Part shown: positions 35,204 to 43,873 of the stretch, in pieces
Position numbering within the stretch: position 1 is the stretch's first letter
Layout: every line of letters begins with the position of its first letter
DNA from: Acidobacteriota bacterium
GTDB taxonomy: Bacteria > Acidobacteriota > Terriglobia > Acidiferrales > UBA7541
Direction: 5' to 3'
NCBI GenBank assembly: GCA_013289955.1
Contig: JABCYZ010000001.1
Span: forward strand, 496,001 to 560,000
Length of the DNA: 64,000 nucleotides
Made by a program: the position numbers and the translations under genes
The notes under the pieces: model-generated
Seen by the model: only the letters and a program-made list of their open reading frames with translations
The model's database searches: none
What the model was told of the DNA's origin: nothing

Positions 35204-36315
35204 AGACAACGACCACGAAGAAGACGGAAATTGGCGAAGAAGTGAAGTTCGCCGTCGCGCGGGCCGCGGTTCCCTCGAAGATGACCGCCGCCGTGCTGTA
35301 CGGCAGCGAAGATCTGCGCATCGAGATGATCGATGTGCCGCATCTCGCTGTCGACGAAGTGCTTCTCCGTGTCCGTCTGGCGCTGACCGACGGCACGGAC
35401 CTGAAAGTCTGGAAGCGCGGCTACCACGCCAAAATGATTCAGCCCCCGGCTGTGTTTGGCCATGAAGTCGTAGGCGACATCGCCGCTGTCGGAAAGCGCG
35501 TGGACGCCCGCTGGCGCATTGGCATGCGCGTCGTCGCCGCGAATTCTGCACCCTGCTTACGCTGCTATCACTGCCGCCGCGGCCAGGAAAATCTTTGCGA
35601 GGATTTGCTCTTCAACAATGGCGCGTATGCCGAATACATGCGCATCCCCGGACGCATTGCGATGGAAAACATGCTGGAAGTGCCGCACTCCGTCGATGAC
35701 GGAAGCGCCGCGCTCGTCGAGCCGCTCGCCTGCGTGCTTCGCGGCATTCATGAGATGGAAGTGCGGGCAGGCGATACCGCGGCCGTGATTGGCTGCGGGC
35801 CCATTGGGTTGACATTTGTCCGAATGCTTTCGCGGCGCGGCGTACGCGTGATTGCTCTGGCCCGCCGCTCCGCGCCGCTCGATGTAGCCCGCAGGCTCGG
35901 CGCGATTGCCACCATCAACGTGACGGAAACGCCGGACGTTGTCGCCGCCGTAAAGGTCTTGACCGACGATAAACGCGGTCCCGATTCGGTCGTCGAAGCC
36001 GCGGGCAATCCCGCGACCTGGCAACAAGCTCTGGCCATGATTCGCCGCGGCGGGGTGGTGAATTTCTTCAGCGGCTTGCCGTCGGGCACGAGCGTGGCGA
36101 TCGATCCCGCCGGCATCCATTATTCCGAGATCAAGCTGATTTCGCCCTTTCACCATACGCCGCGCTTTATCCGCGAAGCTCTGGAAGCTATCCGCCGCGG
36201 CGATATCGTGGGGCAAGATTTCGTGACGGAGGAAATTCGCCTGTCCGATCTGCCGCAGGCCTTCGAGCGAATGAAAGCGCGCAGCGGCGAAATCAAACTG
36301 GCCGTGAGGCCGTGA
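35200..36315 (+). CDS. medium-chain dehydrogenase with Cys-to-Asp change at the catalytic zinc site
   Basis: 371 residues, ATGA-coupled to the previous dehydrogenase. The structural zinc site is intact (C119, C122, C125, C133 in APCLRCYHCRRGQENLC), as are the GHEVVGDIAAVG segment (H88) and the nucleotide motif VIGCGPIGLTFV. The usual catalytic CGICGTD is replaced by LALTDGTDLK, so the zinc-binding Cys is Asp64. It may bind zinc differently or work without catalytic zinc, as in quinone-reductase-like MDR members. A 30-residue Lys/Thr-rich N-terminal extension precedes the fold; an internal ATG at residue 28 is an alternative start. Confidence 0.85.
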   Translation: MKTTTTKKTEIGEEVKFAVARAAVPSKMTAAVLYGSEDLRIEMIDVPHLAVDEVLLRVRLALTDGTDLKVWKRGYHAKMIQPPAVFGHEVVGDIAAVGKRVDARWRIGMRVVAANSAPCLRCYHCRRGQENLCEDLLFNNGAYAEYMRIPGRIAMENMLEVPHSVDDGSAALVEPLACVLRGIHEMEVRAGDTAAVIGCGPIGLTFVRMLSRRGVRVIALARRSAPLDVARRLGAIATINVTETPDVVAAVKVLTDDKRGPDSVVEAAGNPATWQQALAMIRRGGVVNFFSGLPSGTSVAIDPAGIHYSEIKLISPFHHTPRFIREALEAIRRGDIVGQDFVTEEIRLSDLPQAFERMKARSGEIKLAVRP

Positions 36316-36402
36316 CTTTGGAGTACGGCAGCCATGAGGCTGGCGTGCCAAAGAGCTTCGATCTAATTCTTTAGTGTCCACTTACCTTCTGTCTGTAGCT
36401 TT

Positions 36403-36430
36403 TGTCATTCCGAGCGAAGCGAGGAACCTG
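36403..36430 (+). repeat. dispersed 28-base repeat, copy 1
   Basis: The 28 bases beginning TGTCATTCCGAGCGAAGCGA match 46485-46512 at 23 of 28 positions. All five differences are transitions. This copy lies eight bases before the hpnCD start codon and supplies the only purine-rich GAGGAA near it. Similar GTCATTCCGAGCGAAGCGAG sequences are known as abundant dispersed repeats in many environmental bacterial genomes (recalled, not searched). Confidence 0.65.
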
Positions 36431-36437
36431 CTTTTCT

Positions 36438-38384
36438 ATGCTGCGTCCTGGTGAACTGGAAATTGCCGAAAACGCTCCGGCGGACAACTGCTCGGCCGCA
36501 GAAGCACAGCAATACACGCGCTGGCTGGCCACGCATCACTACGAGAATTTCAACGTTGTCTCCTGGCTGCTCCCAAAAGATCTGCACCAGCATTTCTATA
36601 ATGTCTACGCGTATTGCCGCTGGGCCGATGACCTCGGCGATGAAGTTCCCCAAAAAGAGCGCGCCCTCGAACTGCTCGACTGGTGGGAGCGCGAACTCGA
36701 TTCTTGTTACGATGGCCGCCCGTCGCATCCCGTTTTTGTCGCGCTAGGCGAGACCGTCGGCTCAAAAGCCATTCCCAAGCAGCCGTTTGCCGATTTGTTG
36801 AGAGCCTTCCGTCAAGATCAAAACGTGAAGCGCCATCCATCCTGGGAATCGATGATCGGCTATTGCGTCTATTCCGCAAACCCCGTCGGACGCCTTGTGC
36901 TGTATCTTTGCGGCTACCGCGACGAAGAACGCCAGGCTTTGTCCGACGCCACGTGCACGGCGCTCCAGCTGGCGAATTTCTGGCAAGACGTCAGCCGCGA
37001 CCTCGAGAAGGGCCGTATCTACATCCCGCTCGATGTCGCCGCTTTCCACGGCCTAACCGAGACCGACATCGTCGACCGCCGCTTCGACGAGCGTTACGTC
37101 AACCTGATGAAAGATTTGATCGCGCGCACCCGCGTTCTCTTTGCGCAAGGCGCACCGCTGGCAAAAATGGTCGGTGGCCGCCTGAGCGTCGACCTCGAAA
37201 TGTTCAGCCGCGGCGGCGTAGCCGTTCTCGATGCCATTGAAGCGATGGGCTATGACACGCTCCACCGCCGCCCCGCGATCAGCAAAGCCAAGCAGGTCAC
37301 CCTCCTCGGCCGCTCCCTCTTAACGCATCTGGTCGCCAAGCCCATCCGCCCCGAATCCCAAAGCGGCGGTTTCGAGTACCTGACGCCCCAGCCCGCGGTG
37401 CCGTTCGTGGGGATCCCCGCCTCTGGCTCTTACGAGCAATGTCATCGCATCGCGCGCGCCGCCCACAGCAATTTCTACTACGCCTTCTTCCTACTTCCCA
37501 AACAGCGCCGCGACGCTCTCGCCGCGCTCTATGCCTTTATGCGTTTAGTCGACGACGTCGCCGACGAAGGCCACGATCTCGCTTCGAAGCAACGAGGCCT
37601 CGCAGACTGGCGCGCCGCGCTCGACGATGCCATCACCGGCCAGGTCCAACTCGTTGACGGCTCAGCCGCGCTCACGTCGGCAGCCCCGGCAGGTGCCGCC
37701 GAAGTCTTGCCCGCGCTCGTCGACACCATGCAGCGCTACAAAATGCCCGCGCGCTATCTCCACGATCTTATCAGCGGCGCCGAAATGGACCTGACTCTGC
37801 GTTCCTACCCGACTTTCGACCGGCTCCGCGAATACTGCTACCGCGTTGCCGGAACGGTCGGCCTGACCTGCACGCACGTTTTCGGTTTCCACGATCCCCG
37901 CGCCCTCGATCTCGCCGAAAGACTCGGCCTAGCATTTCAGCTAACCAACATTATTCGCGACGTCCACGAGGACTACGCCGTAGGCCGCGTCTATCTCCCC
38001 GAAGAAGACCTGGCGCGCTACGGAGTTTCCCCGCAGGATTTTGGCAAGAGCGAAGCAACTTTGGGAGTCCGCGAACTCCTCCGTTTTGAAACAGACCGTG
38101 CCTGGCAATGTTATGAAGAAGGCGCCGCTCTTTTCGGCTTGATCGACCACGATAGCCGCGGGGCCCTCTGGCTGTTGGTACATACGTATAGCGCTTTGTT
38201 AGCCCGCATCGAGTCCCTCGATTTCGCCGTTTTTGGCGAACGGGTGCGTCTGTCGAAAGCGGAAAAAATGCTGTTCATCGCAAAGGCGCGCTTCGGCCGC
38301 CTCTCGGAAGAGAATATTGTTGAAAAGCGTAATCGTGATCGGCGGCGGGCTGGCGGGACTGGCAGCCAGCGTCGCGCTGGCTGA
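36438..38384 (+). CDS. hpnCD: HpnC-HpnD fusion (squalene/presqualene synthase pair)
   Basis: 648 residues in one continuous frame. Residues about 1-320 are HpnC-like: QHFYNVYAYCRWADDLGDE (first Asp-rich motif, D64/D65/D68) and LANFWQDVSRDLEKGRIYI (second). Residues about 335-640 are HpnD-like: NFYYAFFLLPKQRRDALAAL, MRLVDDVADEG and LTNIIRDVHEDYAVGRVYLP. HpnD condenses two farnesyl diphosphates to presqualene diphosphate, HpnC converts that to hydroxysqualene, and HpnE reduces it to squalene. The two are usually separate genes. The longer in-frame start at 36402 comes from a dispersed repeat and is not used. The end overlaps hpnE by about 65 bases. Confidence 0.93.
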   Translation: MLRPGELEIAENAPADNCSAAEAQQYTRWLATHHYENFNVVSWLLPKDLHQHFYNVYAYCRWADDLGDEVPQKERALELLDWWERELDSCYDGRPSHPVFVALGETVGSKAIPKQPFADLLRAFRQDQNVKRHPSWESMIGYCVYSANPVGRLVLYLCGYRDEERQALSDATCTALQLANFWQDVSRDLEKGRIYIPLDVAAFHGLTETDIVDRRFDERYVNLMKDLIARTRVLFAQGAPLAKMVGGRLSVDLEMFSRGGVAVLDAIEAMGYDTLHRRPAISKAKQVTLLGRSLLTHLVAKPIRPESQSGGFEYLTPQPAVPFVGIPASGSYEQCHRIARAAHSNFYYAFFLLPKQRRDALAALYAFMRLVDDVADEGHDLASKQRGLADWRAALDDAITGQVQLVDGSAALTSAAPAGAAEVLPALVDTMQRYKMPARYLHDLISGAEMDLTLRSYPTFDRLREYCYRVAGTVGLTCTHVFGFHDPRALDLAERLGLAFQLTNIIRDVHEDYAVGRVYLPEEDLARYGVSPQDFGKSEATLGVRELLRFETDRAWQCYEEGAALFGLIDHDSRGALWLLVHTYSALLARIESLDFAVFGERVRLSKAEKMLFIAKARFGRLSEENIVEKRNRDRRRAGGTGSQRRAG

Positions 38385-39747
38385 AGCGGGCTGGCGCGTT
38401 CGTCTGTTTGAGCAGCGCCCGTTCCTCGGAGGACGCGCGGCTTCCTACGTCTTGCCCGACGGCGAGCACGTCGACAATTGCCAGCACGTCACCTTCGGAT
38501 GCTGTACCAACCTCGCAGATTTCTACCGCCGCGTCGGCTCCGCCGGCAAGATCAAATTTTTCGACCGCCTGGTACTTCTCGACCCCCAGGGCCGCCGCGG
38601 CGAGATGCACGCCGGCATCCTCCCCGCGCCCTTTCATATGACCGGATCGTTCCTCGCCTTTTCTCCCCTGGCTTTCAAAGACAAGCTCTCGATCGCCCGC
38701 GCCTTCTACGCCATCTTGGAAAGCGGCGGGCACCCGCCTGAGGTCGACGAACCCGGCGGAATTTCCATGCTCGAATGGCTTCACCGCCAGAAGCAGACTC
38801 CGGCGGCCATCTCCCGCTTCTGGCGCACGGTTCTCGTCAGCGCTCTTTCCGAGGAGCTCGATCGCATCGACGCCCGCTACGGCATCGACGTTTTCTGGAA
38901 AGCCGTTCTCTCCAATAAGACCGGCTACCGCATGGGCGTGCCCGCCGTCGCCCTCGGCGATCTCTACGAAGGCTGCCGCGCCGCCATCGAAGAGAAGGGC
39001 GGGCAAGTCGTCTTTCGCTCGCCCGTGCGGGGCCTGCGCATCGAAAACAAAAAGCTGCTCGCTGTGCTTTTCGACCAGGGCCGCGAAGAAACCGCCGATG
39101 CTTTCGTGTTGGCTGTTGCTCATCTCGCGCTTTCCGAGCTTTTACCCGAAGACGCCAAGCTCATCGATAGCGGCCTCGCCAATCTCGACAGAATCGCGAA
39201 CGCGCCCATCACCGGCGTACATTTCTGGTTCGACCGCCAAGTCATGAGAGAACCCTTCCTCAGTTTGCTCGACACCACCACACAATGGATCTTTAACAAA
39301 TCCGCCCTCTATGCTGGCGCAAACGGCACAGGGCCCGCCCCGTCGGAGAGAGGCCAGTATCTGCAACTGGTCATCAGCGCCTCTTACGATTTTCTGCAAA
39401 AGCCGCGCCAGGAAATCATCGATCTCTGCCTCAAGGAAGTCCGCCACGCGCTGCCCGCTGCTCGCGAAGCGAACCTCCTGAAAGCCACCGTTATCAAAGA
39501 AGCCGCCGCCACATTTTCGCCGCAACCTGGCGTCGACCGTTGGCGTCCAACTCAACAGTCAACCATCGGCGGCCTATTCCTCGCTGGCGATTGGACCGCA
39601 ACCGGCTGGCCCGCCACCATGGAAGGGGCTGTTCGCAGTGGCTATCTTGCCGCGGAAGCGGTTTTGCGCTCGGCTGGAACGCCCAGACAATTTCTTCAGC
39701 CCGATTTGAAGCCTGACGGTCTGGCGGGTTTGTGGGTAAAAAGCTAG
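38320..39747 (+). CDS. hpnE: hydroxysqualene dehydroxylase / squalene-associated FAD oxidoreductase
   Basis: 475 residues from TTG 38320 (or TTG 38317), behind GGAAGAG; the start lies inside the hpnCD 3' end. VIVIGGGLAGLAASVALAEA is the FAD site, followed by VRLFEQRPFLGGRAASY, VDNCQHVTFGCCTNLADFYR (typical for HpnE) and a C-terminal GLFLAGDWTATGWPATMEGA that closes the FAD site. It belongs to the amine-oxidase/CrtI superfamily and completes squalene formation in the hpnCDE route. The overlap shows translational coupling with the synthase fusion. Confidence 0.94.
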   Translation: MKSVIVIGGGLAGLAASVALAEAGWRVRLFEQRPFLGGRAASYVLPDGEHVDNCQHVTFGCCTNLADFYRRVGSAGKIKFFDRLVLLDPQGRRGEMHAGILPAPFHMTGSFLAFSPLAFKDKLSIARAFYAILESGGHPPEVDEPGGISMLEWLHRQKQTPAAISRFWRTVLVSALSEELDRIDARYGIDVFWKAVLSNKTGYRMGVPAVALGDLYEGCRAAIEEKGGQVVFRSPVRGLRIENKKLLAVLFDQGREETADAFVLAVAHLALSELLPEDAKLIDSGLANLDRIANAPITGVHFWFDRQVMREPFLSLLDTTTQWIFNKSALYAGANGTGPAPSERGQYLQLVISASYDFLQKPRQEIIDLCLKEVRHALPAAREANLLKATVIKEAAATFSPQPGVDRWRPTQQSTIGGLFLAGDWTATGWPATMEGAVRSGYLAAEAVLRSAGTPRQFLQPDLKPDGLAGLWVKS

Positions 39748-40031
39748 GACCGCGTTGGATGCCCGGGAAGCGTAAGTTCCTCGAATCGTTTGTCGAGCGC
39801 CAGGTGTTCCTCGGAGTTGCTTTGCCGGAACGCCTCGTATGCTTTTCTGGTTTCCCGGAAATCGCAAGTTACAAGGGTGCGCTCGCCGAATGGATCGCGC
39901 CGAAGGAGAGTTCGCTGCTGCGCGGAATCACGCCGGAACAACTGAGCCCAATTGCCGGACGGCCCGTATACGCTTTCAAACCGTTCGTCACATCCCCGCT
40001 TGACATCGAACTCCCAGAGGACTAAAAACAT
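39744..40031 (-). CDS. antibiotic-biosynthesis-monooxygenase-like (ABM) small protein
   Basis: 95 residues from an ATG (complement 40029-40031) with GGGA upstream. The sequence MFLVLWEFDVKRGCDERFES, then YGPSGNWAQLFRRD, RTLVTCDFRETRKAYEAFR and LDKRFEELT is the compact alpha/beta ferredoxin-like ABM fold. Many ABM proteins are cofactor-free monooxygenases or simply ligand-binding dimers. The gene ends three bases inside the convergent hpnE end. A plus-strand frame over the same DNA is rejected as its shadow. Confidence 0.75.
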   Translation of the reverse strand: MFLVLWEFDVKRGCDERFESVYGPSGNWAQLFRRDSAQQRTLLRRDPFGERTLVTCDFRETRKAYEAFRQSNSEEHLALDKRFEELTLPGHPTRS

Positions 40032-40209
40032 AGATGTCCCATCTCCTGCTTGGACGTAGCCAATCCTGTTCTGAACCTCTGGTAAAGATTGTGCTGTGGG
40101 CCGAGTGTAGCAATCCGGTCGGATACATACCACGGTTAGAGTGCGTACCAACGCGGAAGTCTGGTGAGTTGTAGTCACAGTCCGGCATTGTGTCCGGACG
40201 GAGGCGTTT

Positions 40210-40680
40210 GTGGATCGTAAGTACGGCCATCGCGGCTATCGCGACACGGAAAAAGGCGAAAAACGAGAAAAGCACGACCGCAAGCCGCCACAAGGCGGTC
40301 CGCGGTCGGATCAGTTTGGTCCGCGCACCCCGCGCATGGTCGGCACGGTCACGCGCGGCCGATGTTCTAACTGCGGCGCGGTTCTGACGGCAGGCTTCGA
40401 CCCCAACGGTAAATGTCCCAAGTGCCAGTTCGAGCTTCACAGCTGCAAGCAATGCCGATTCTTCGATTCCGGGGCGCAATTTGAGTGCACGCAGCCTATC
40501 CCCGAACGTATCACTCCCAAAGACTCGAGGAACGACTGCAAATTCTATGAATTCAGAATGACCATCGAGAAAGATACCGCTCCCACCTCTTACGCCCAAC
40601 CCGCCCAGGTGGCGGCCGCCGCTCCCCCGCCGCGCACCAACGACGCCCGTCAGGCCTTCGAGGATCTTTTCAAAAAGTAG
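40210..40680 (+). CDS. zinc-ribbon protein of unknown function
   Basis: 156 residues from GTG 40210. The first 45 residues are very basic and disordered. Then C52, C55, C69 and C72 form a zinc ribbon (RCSNCGAVLTAGFDPNGKCP), and C79, C82, C93 and C110 add a second set (HSCKQCRFFDSGAQFEC). The C-terminal tail is Ala/Pro-rich, ending ARQAFEDLFKK. No catalytic domain is visible; a nucleic-acid- or protein-binding role is plausible. It is divergent from the ABM gene, with 178 bases between. Confidence 0.8.
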   Translation: MDRKYGHRGYRDTEKGEKREKHDRKPPQGGPRSDQFGPRTPRMVGTVTRGRCSNCGAVLTAGFDPNGKCPKCQFELHSCKQCRFFDSGAQFECTQPIPERITPKDSRNDCKFYEFRMTIEKDTAPTSYAQPAQVAAAAPPPRTNDARQAFEDLFKK

Positions 40681-40927
40681 TTCGCGCTGTATGGCGGTCG
40701 CCGCCCCGTCCTAATGGATTCTCTATCCCGCTAATCCCCGAGTCTCTCCGGTTTTTTATCTGATGCTCCCCTGACAATAAATTTTAACGATATTCCCGAT
40801 GCAAAGGTTTCGTTGGCCTTCTCCTTCAGCCGCTTTCACAATGCCCTCACACGGAGTCCCTCAATCGAACTCCGCGAGCTTTTCTAGGTAAGGTCAGACG
40901 GCCCGGCAAACTTCGGGAGGATCAAAC

Positions 40928-41251
40928 ATGAAGAAGCGCATTCTGCTTTTTATTTCCGTCCTTTTCCTCTTCGCCATGCCTCTTCTCGCCCAGGACGACA
41001 GTCATTCGAAGAAGACCACCAATTGCTCCGGTACCATCAGTCAGGACGGGCTGAGCTTTGTCAGCGACAAGGATCATCGCACCTGGAAGATCGCCAACCC
41101 TGGGGCTCTGCGCGACATGGAAGGCCATCATGCCAAGCTCGTCTACCGTCTCACTTCCAATGCCGGTGAAATTTTCGTGACTTCTGCCTCGATCGTCCAG
41201 GAACAGCCTACCGTCGCCCGCAATCCCGGCGATTCCTCTTTCCGCCCTTAA
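40928..41251 (+). CDS. small secreted protein (DUF5818-like)
   Basis: 107 residues; ATG 40928 follows GGGAGGATCAAAC, a clear ribosome site. The signal peptide is MKKRILLFISVLFLFAMPLL (cut after LAQ). The mature domain, NCSGTISQDGLSFVSDKDHR then TWKIANPGALRDMEGHHAKL and EIFVTSASI, has the look of a small OB-like beta-barrel found in many acidobacterial secreted proteins (DUF5818-type). Function unknown. Confidence 0.78.
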   Translation: MKKRILLFISVLFLFAMPLLAQDDSHSKKTTNCSGTISQDGLSFVSDKDHRTWKIANPGALRDMEGHHAKLVYRLTSNAGEIFVTSASIVQEQPTVARNPGDSSFRP

Positions 41252-41768
41252 TGGGACCTTGGCCCGGCGAAATCCCCGCTGGTTCTTCGTCTCAGATGCG
41301 ACGTCCGGCCGTGCGCATTCTGCAAGTCGTTTGTTCCCGTGACCGCTGGTTTTCCGCAGTAAAAAGTAAATCGAGCAAGTTACCTCGAGGGGCCTCGAGG
41401 ACTGCAAATGATTGCGCCGCTCGCGCCAGGGATTGATCAGGTACTCTAAAATACGCGAAAGTCGGCCATCGCATTTGACCCTCCCCTTCGCGCGAAAGCA
41501 CTGCGCAACAAATTTCGCCTCGCCGGGTTGTTCGAGAGTGCGTTCAATCCATCGAACGAAGATGGGCGACACCGGCGCGGGAGTCCGATTCCTGTTCTAG
41601 GGGACTGGCAACCCTCGGGGCGTCAATCCCATCTGTTTGTTTAGCAACTGCAGGATAGCTGGTACGTAGCTGGAGTCGGTAGAGTACGCACTTGCTGCCG
41701 CTGGGGCACTCCCTGCTCTGTCCCTCGCTTACTGCGCGGGTGTGTTTTGTCTCGAGGGCAGGCACGTC
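41252..41768 (+). other. intergenic region, no gene supported
   Basis: About 515 bases. Frames of 60-70 codons exist but overlap each other and lack ribosome sites. The notable item is a double palindrome at 41383-41400. No tRNA-like cloverleaf or mobile-element end was recognised. Confidence 0.5.
41383..41400. repeat. paired CCTCGAGG palindromes forming a hairpin
   Basis: CCTCGAGG occurs at 41383-41390 and again at 41393-41400, separated by GG. Each octamer is self-complementary; together they can fold a 7-bp stem with a GGGC loop. It could be an operator or part of an RNA hairpin; no T-tract follows. Confidence 0.45.
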
Positions 41769-43112
41769 ATGAACGGAAAACTTTCTTGGCTTCTTTCTAT
41801 TTTTTGTGCGGGTTTTTTCGCTGCTCCGACATTCGCGCAGTGCAAGAACCAGCAAGACCGGGCCTGCTGGAGTCTTCAATATATTCTTTATGCGGCGGAA
41901 ACCGATTTTCGTGAGTTTCGCGTCGGTACACCGCTGAAGCCTGGCGATCCCAAGATCACACCTCCCCATCCGGACCTTTCGGTGGGCGCAATCCACGTGC
42001 CCTGTCATACAGATCTCTGGTTAAAAAGCGAAGTGGCCGTATACATGTGCTCCGCGGAGCTTCCAGACCAGGAAGCGGAGGAGTGGTACGCCAAGACGAT
42101 GGCCGACCTTCATGAGCTGCAGTATTTGTGGCAGTTCAAGAGTGAGTCGCCTGGAGCCGATCATTATGTCGACGCGGGGCCGCAGGGTTGCGAACTCGCC
42201 CAGGTGGAAACAACCAGCTACGGCGGAAATCACGTGGAAGATCCTTACATCGTAGACGGGCCTTACCTCGGGCAGTGCCCCTTGCATCTGCAAATTGTTC
42301 GGCGGGCTGACGGCACGGCGAGGATTTCTTTTTGGGTAAACTCGTCAGCGAACCTGGCGCGTAGTCCGGGGCCGCCGTCGAGATCCCTCGAGCTGTCGGC
42401 ATTGGCCAAGTCGGAAGCACCGCAGCCGCGCGCAGGTTCGGCCCCGGCAGAGACACCCCGGCCCGCGGCAACCACTGCGCCAGCACCTGCTGCGCCAGCA
42501 CCTGCTGCGCCGACAACTACAGATAACTTGCACGTTGAGCCTGCCGTGGGGAATTCCGGAGAGCGCTCCTTGAAAAAGTACGGCGACTGCGACGATCTGT
42601 GCCAGGGTCTCAAGAAGGTACTGGAAAACCGCGCCAGTTCGTTCCGGCAACTAGGGGGCAGGAGCAGAACCTCCCTGCCTTCCAGAAGCGCCTCACTTGA
42701 GGATACGGTCAAACTCTCCGGGGCAGCGAGCTGCTTGCTCCATGAGGAGCGTTCCCTGGGCACAGGATCCTCCAGAAGAGAGGGAGCCGTCTCGGGCGCC
42801 TATTTCGCACCAGTTTCCACGGAGAGCGCCAAGGCGACTTCGTCGCGGGCAGCTGGCAGGCCACGAACGCAGTACGTTTGCTACTGGCCGCAAGATTCGG
42901 AGGCGGCCGCGGAAAGTGAATTTCTTGATCTCGTAGGGTTGCTGCGGTTGCTGATACCTTCCAGCTGGTTGACAGAACAGAGCGTCGAGGCCGACGAACT
43001 TTCAGGCGCGCAGATGACGGTCTGGTCCGCTCGGGATTCCAAGCATCGGTCCGCCATCGGGCTGTACCTGAACGGCAGATCCGTGGGCTTGCATATTTCT
43101 GCGGGGGAGTAG
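41769..43112 (+). CDS. large secreted protein of unknown function
   Basis: 447 residues. The start at ATG 41769 gives a signal peptide MNGKLSWLLSIFCAGFFAAP (cut near TFAQ). The mature N-terminal domain (about 25-200) has paired cysteines (CKNQQDRACW, VPCHTDLW, YMCSAELPD, GQCPLHL). A Pro/Ala linker at about 220-255 contains tandem APAPAA repeats (DNA near 42478-42515). The C-terminal domain (about 265-447) has further cysteines and ends in IGLYLNGRSVGLHISAGE. I recognise no family; disulfide-bonded exported protein is the safe description. Confidence 0.72.
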   Translation: MNGKLSWLLSIFCAGFFAAPTFAQCKNQQDRACWSLQYILYAAETDFREFRVGTPLKPGDPKITPPHPDLSVGAIHVPCHTDLWLKSEVAVYMCSAELPDQEAEEWYAKTMADLHELQYLWQFKSESPGADHYVDAGPQGCELAQVETTSYGGNHVEDPYIVDGPYLGQCPLHLQIVRRADGTARISFWVNSSANLARSPGPPSRSLELSALAKSEAPQPRAGSAPAETPRPAATTAPAPAAPAPAAPTTTDNLHVEPAVGNSGERSLKKYGDCDDLCQGLKKVLENRASSFRQLGGRSRTSLPSRSASLEDTVKLSGAASCLLHEERSLGTGSSRREGAVSGAYFAPVSTESAKATSSRAAGRPRTQYVCYWPQDSEAAAESEFLDLVGLLRLLIPSSWLTEQSVEADELSGAQMTVWSARDSKHRSAIGLYLNGRSVGLHISAGE

Positions 43113-43347
43113 GGACCACTTCAACCCGCCAAGAGAGACGGCCGGGACTTTCAGGCCCTGTTCGATACGCCCTATCTTGTCTGGTTATATCAGAGGACGA
43201 CGCTATTAACTCCGGGCAGGTAGTCGGAATCTGAACCACTTCCCAGATTTCGGATGAATACATCCTTCCAGACTCAGGCTAATATCTGACAGGACTCTGC
43301 TCCACTCTCCGGATGCACGGGGGGAGCATCAACTCTCCGAGGCGTTT

Positions 43348-43746
43348 ATGGATGAGCCTGTCAACGTCGTCCTCAAGTTCGAACGTGCTATCAATTCACA
43401 CGACGCGGGTGCCGTTTGCTCGCTACTCGCACCCGATTCCGTTTTCCTCGATTCCTTGGGTAATCGCATTGAGGATGCCGCCAAGATGCGCCCCGCATGG
43501 GAAGGCTATTTCAAAATGGTGCCGGATTATACGATTTCGCATTCCGAAATCTTGGCGGGCGGGGATTCCGTGGCAGTGTTTGGCACTGCCCATGGCACAT
43601 TTTCGAAAGACGGCAAGCTCTCGAAAGAGGACTTCTTCAAAATTCCCGCGGCTTGGCGGGCCGTCGTGAAGGACGGGAGGATTGCGCTATGGCAGATCTT
43701 CGCCGACAACGAGCCTTTACGGATCGTCATGCGGAGGCATTCCTAA
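43348..43746 (+). CDS. SnoaL-like / NTF2-fold protein
   Basis: 132 residues. VNVVLKFERAINSHDAGAVC then LLAPDSVFLDSLGNRIEDAA is the opening helix-strand pattern of SnoaL-like (NTF2 superfamily) proteins, followed by MRPAWEGYFKMVPDYTISHS and WRAVVKDGRIALWQIFADNE, the last strand. Such folds serve as isomerases, hydrolases or ligand-binding proteins; no catalytic set is evident. It is 124 bases upstream of the M14 carboxypeptidase gene. Confidence 0.85.
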   Translation: MDEPVNVVLKFERAINSHDAGAVCSLLAPDSVFLDSLGNRIEDAAKMRPAWEGYFKMVPDYTISHSEILAGGDSVAVFGTAHGTFSKDGKLSKEDFFKIPAAWRAVVKDGRIALWQIFADNEPLRIVMRRHS

Positions 43747-43873
43747 GGATAGGAAGCGGCGAACATTCGGAGAGTCGTATTTCCGAAAATTGACCGTCCA
43801 CCACTGTTCATCACCTCGCAAAAACTCCCTCCCCGGTGCATACTGTTACGCTTTTCTTCCCAAGGAGCTGATG

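Noticed and set aside
36402..36437. Upstream extension of hpnCD (12 extra codons from TTG 36402)
   Set aside because: The extra codons are translated from the dispersed repeat and lack a ribosome site.
39732..40025. 97-codon plus-strand frame after hpnE
   Set aside because: The opposite strand encodes an ABM-like protein with recognisable fold and ribosome site; the plus frame is its shadow.
40922..41572. 216-codon minus-strand frame over the small secreted protein
   Set aside because: The plus-strand gene has a clear ribosome site and signal peptide; the minus frame has neither.
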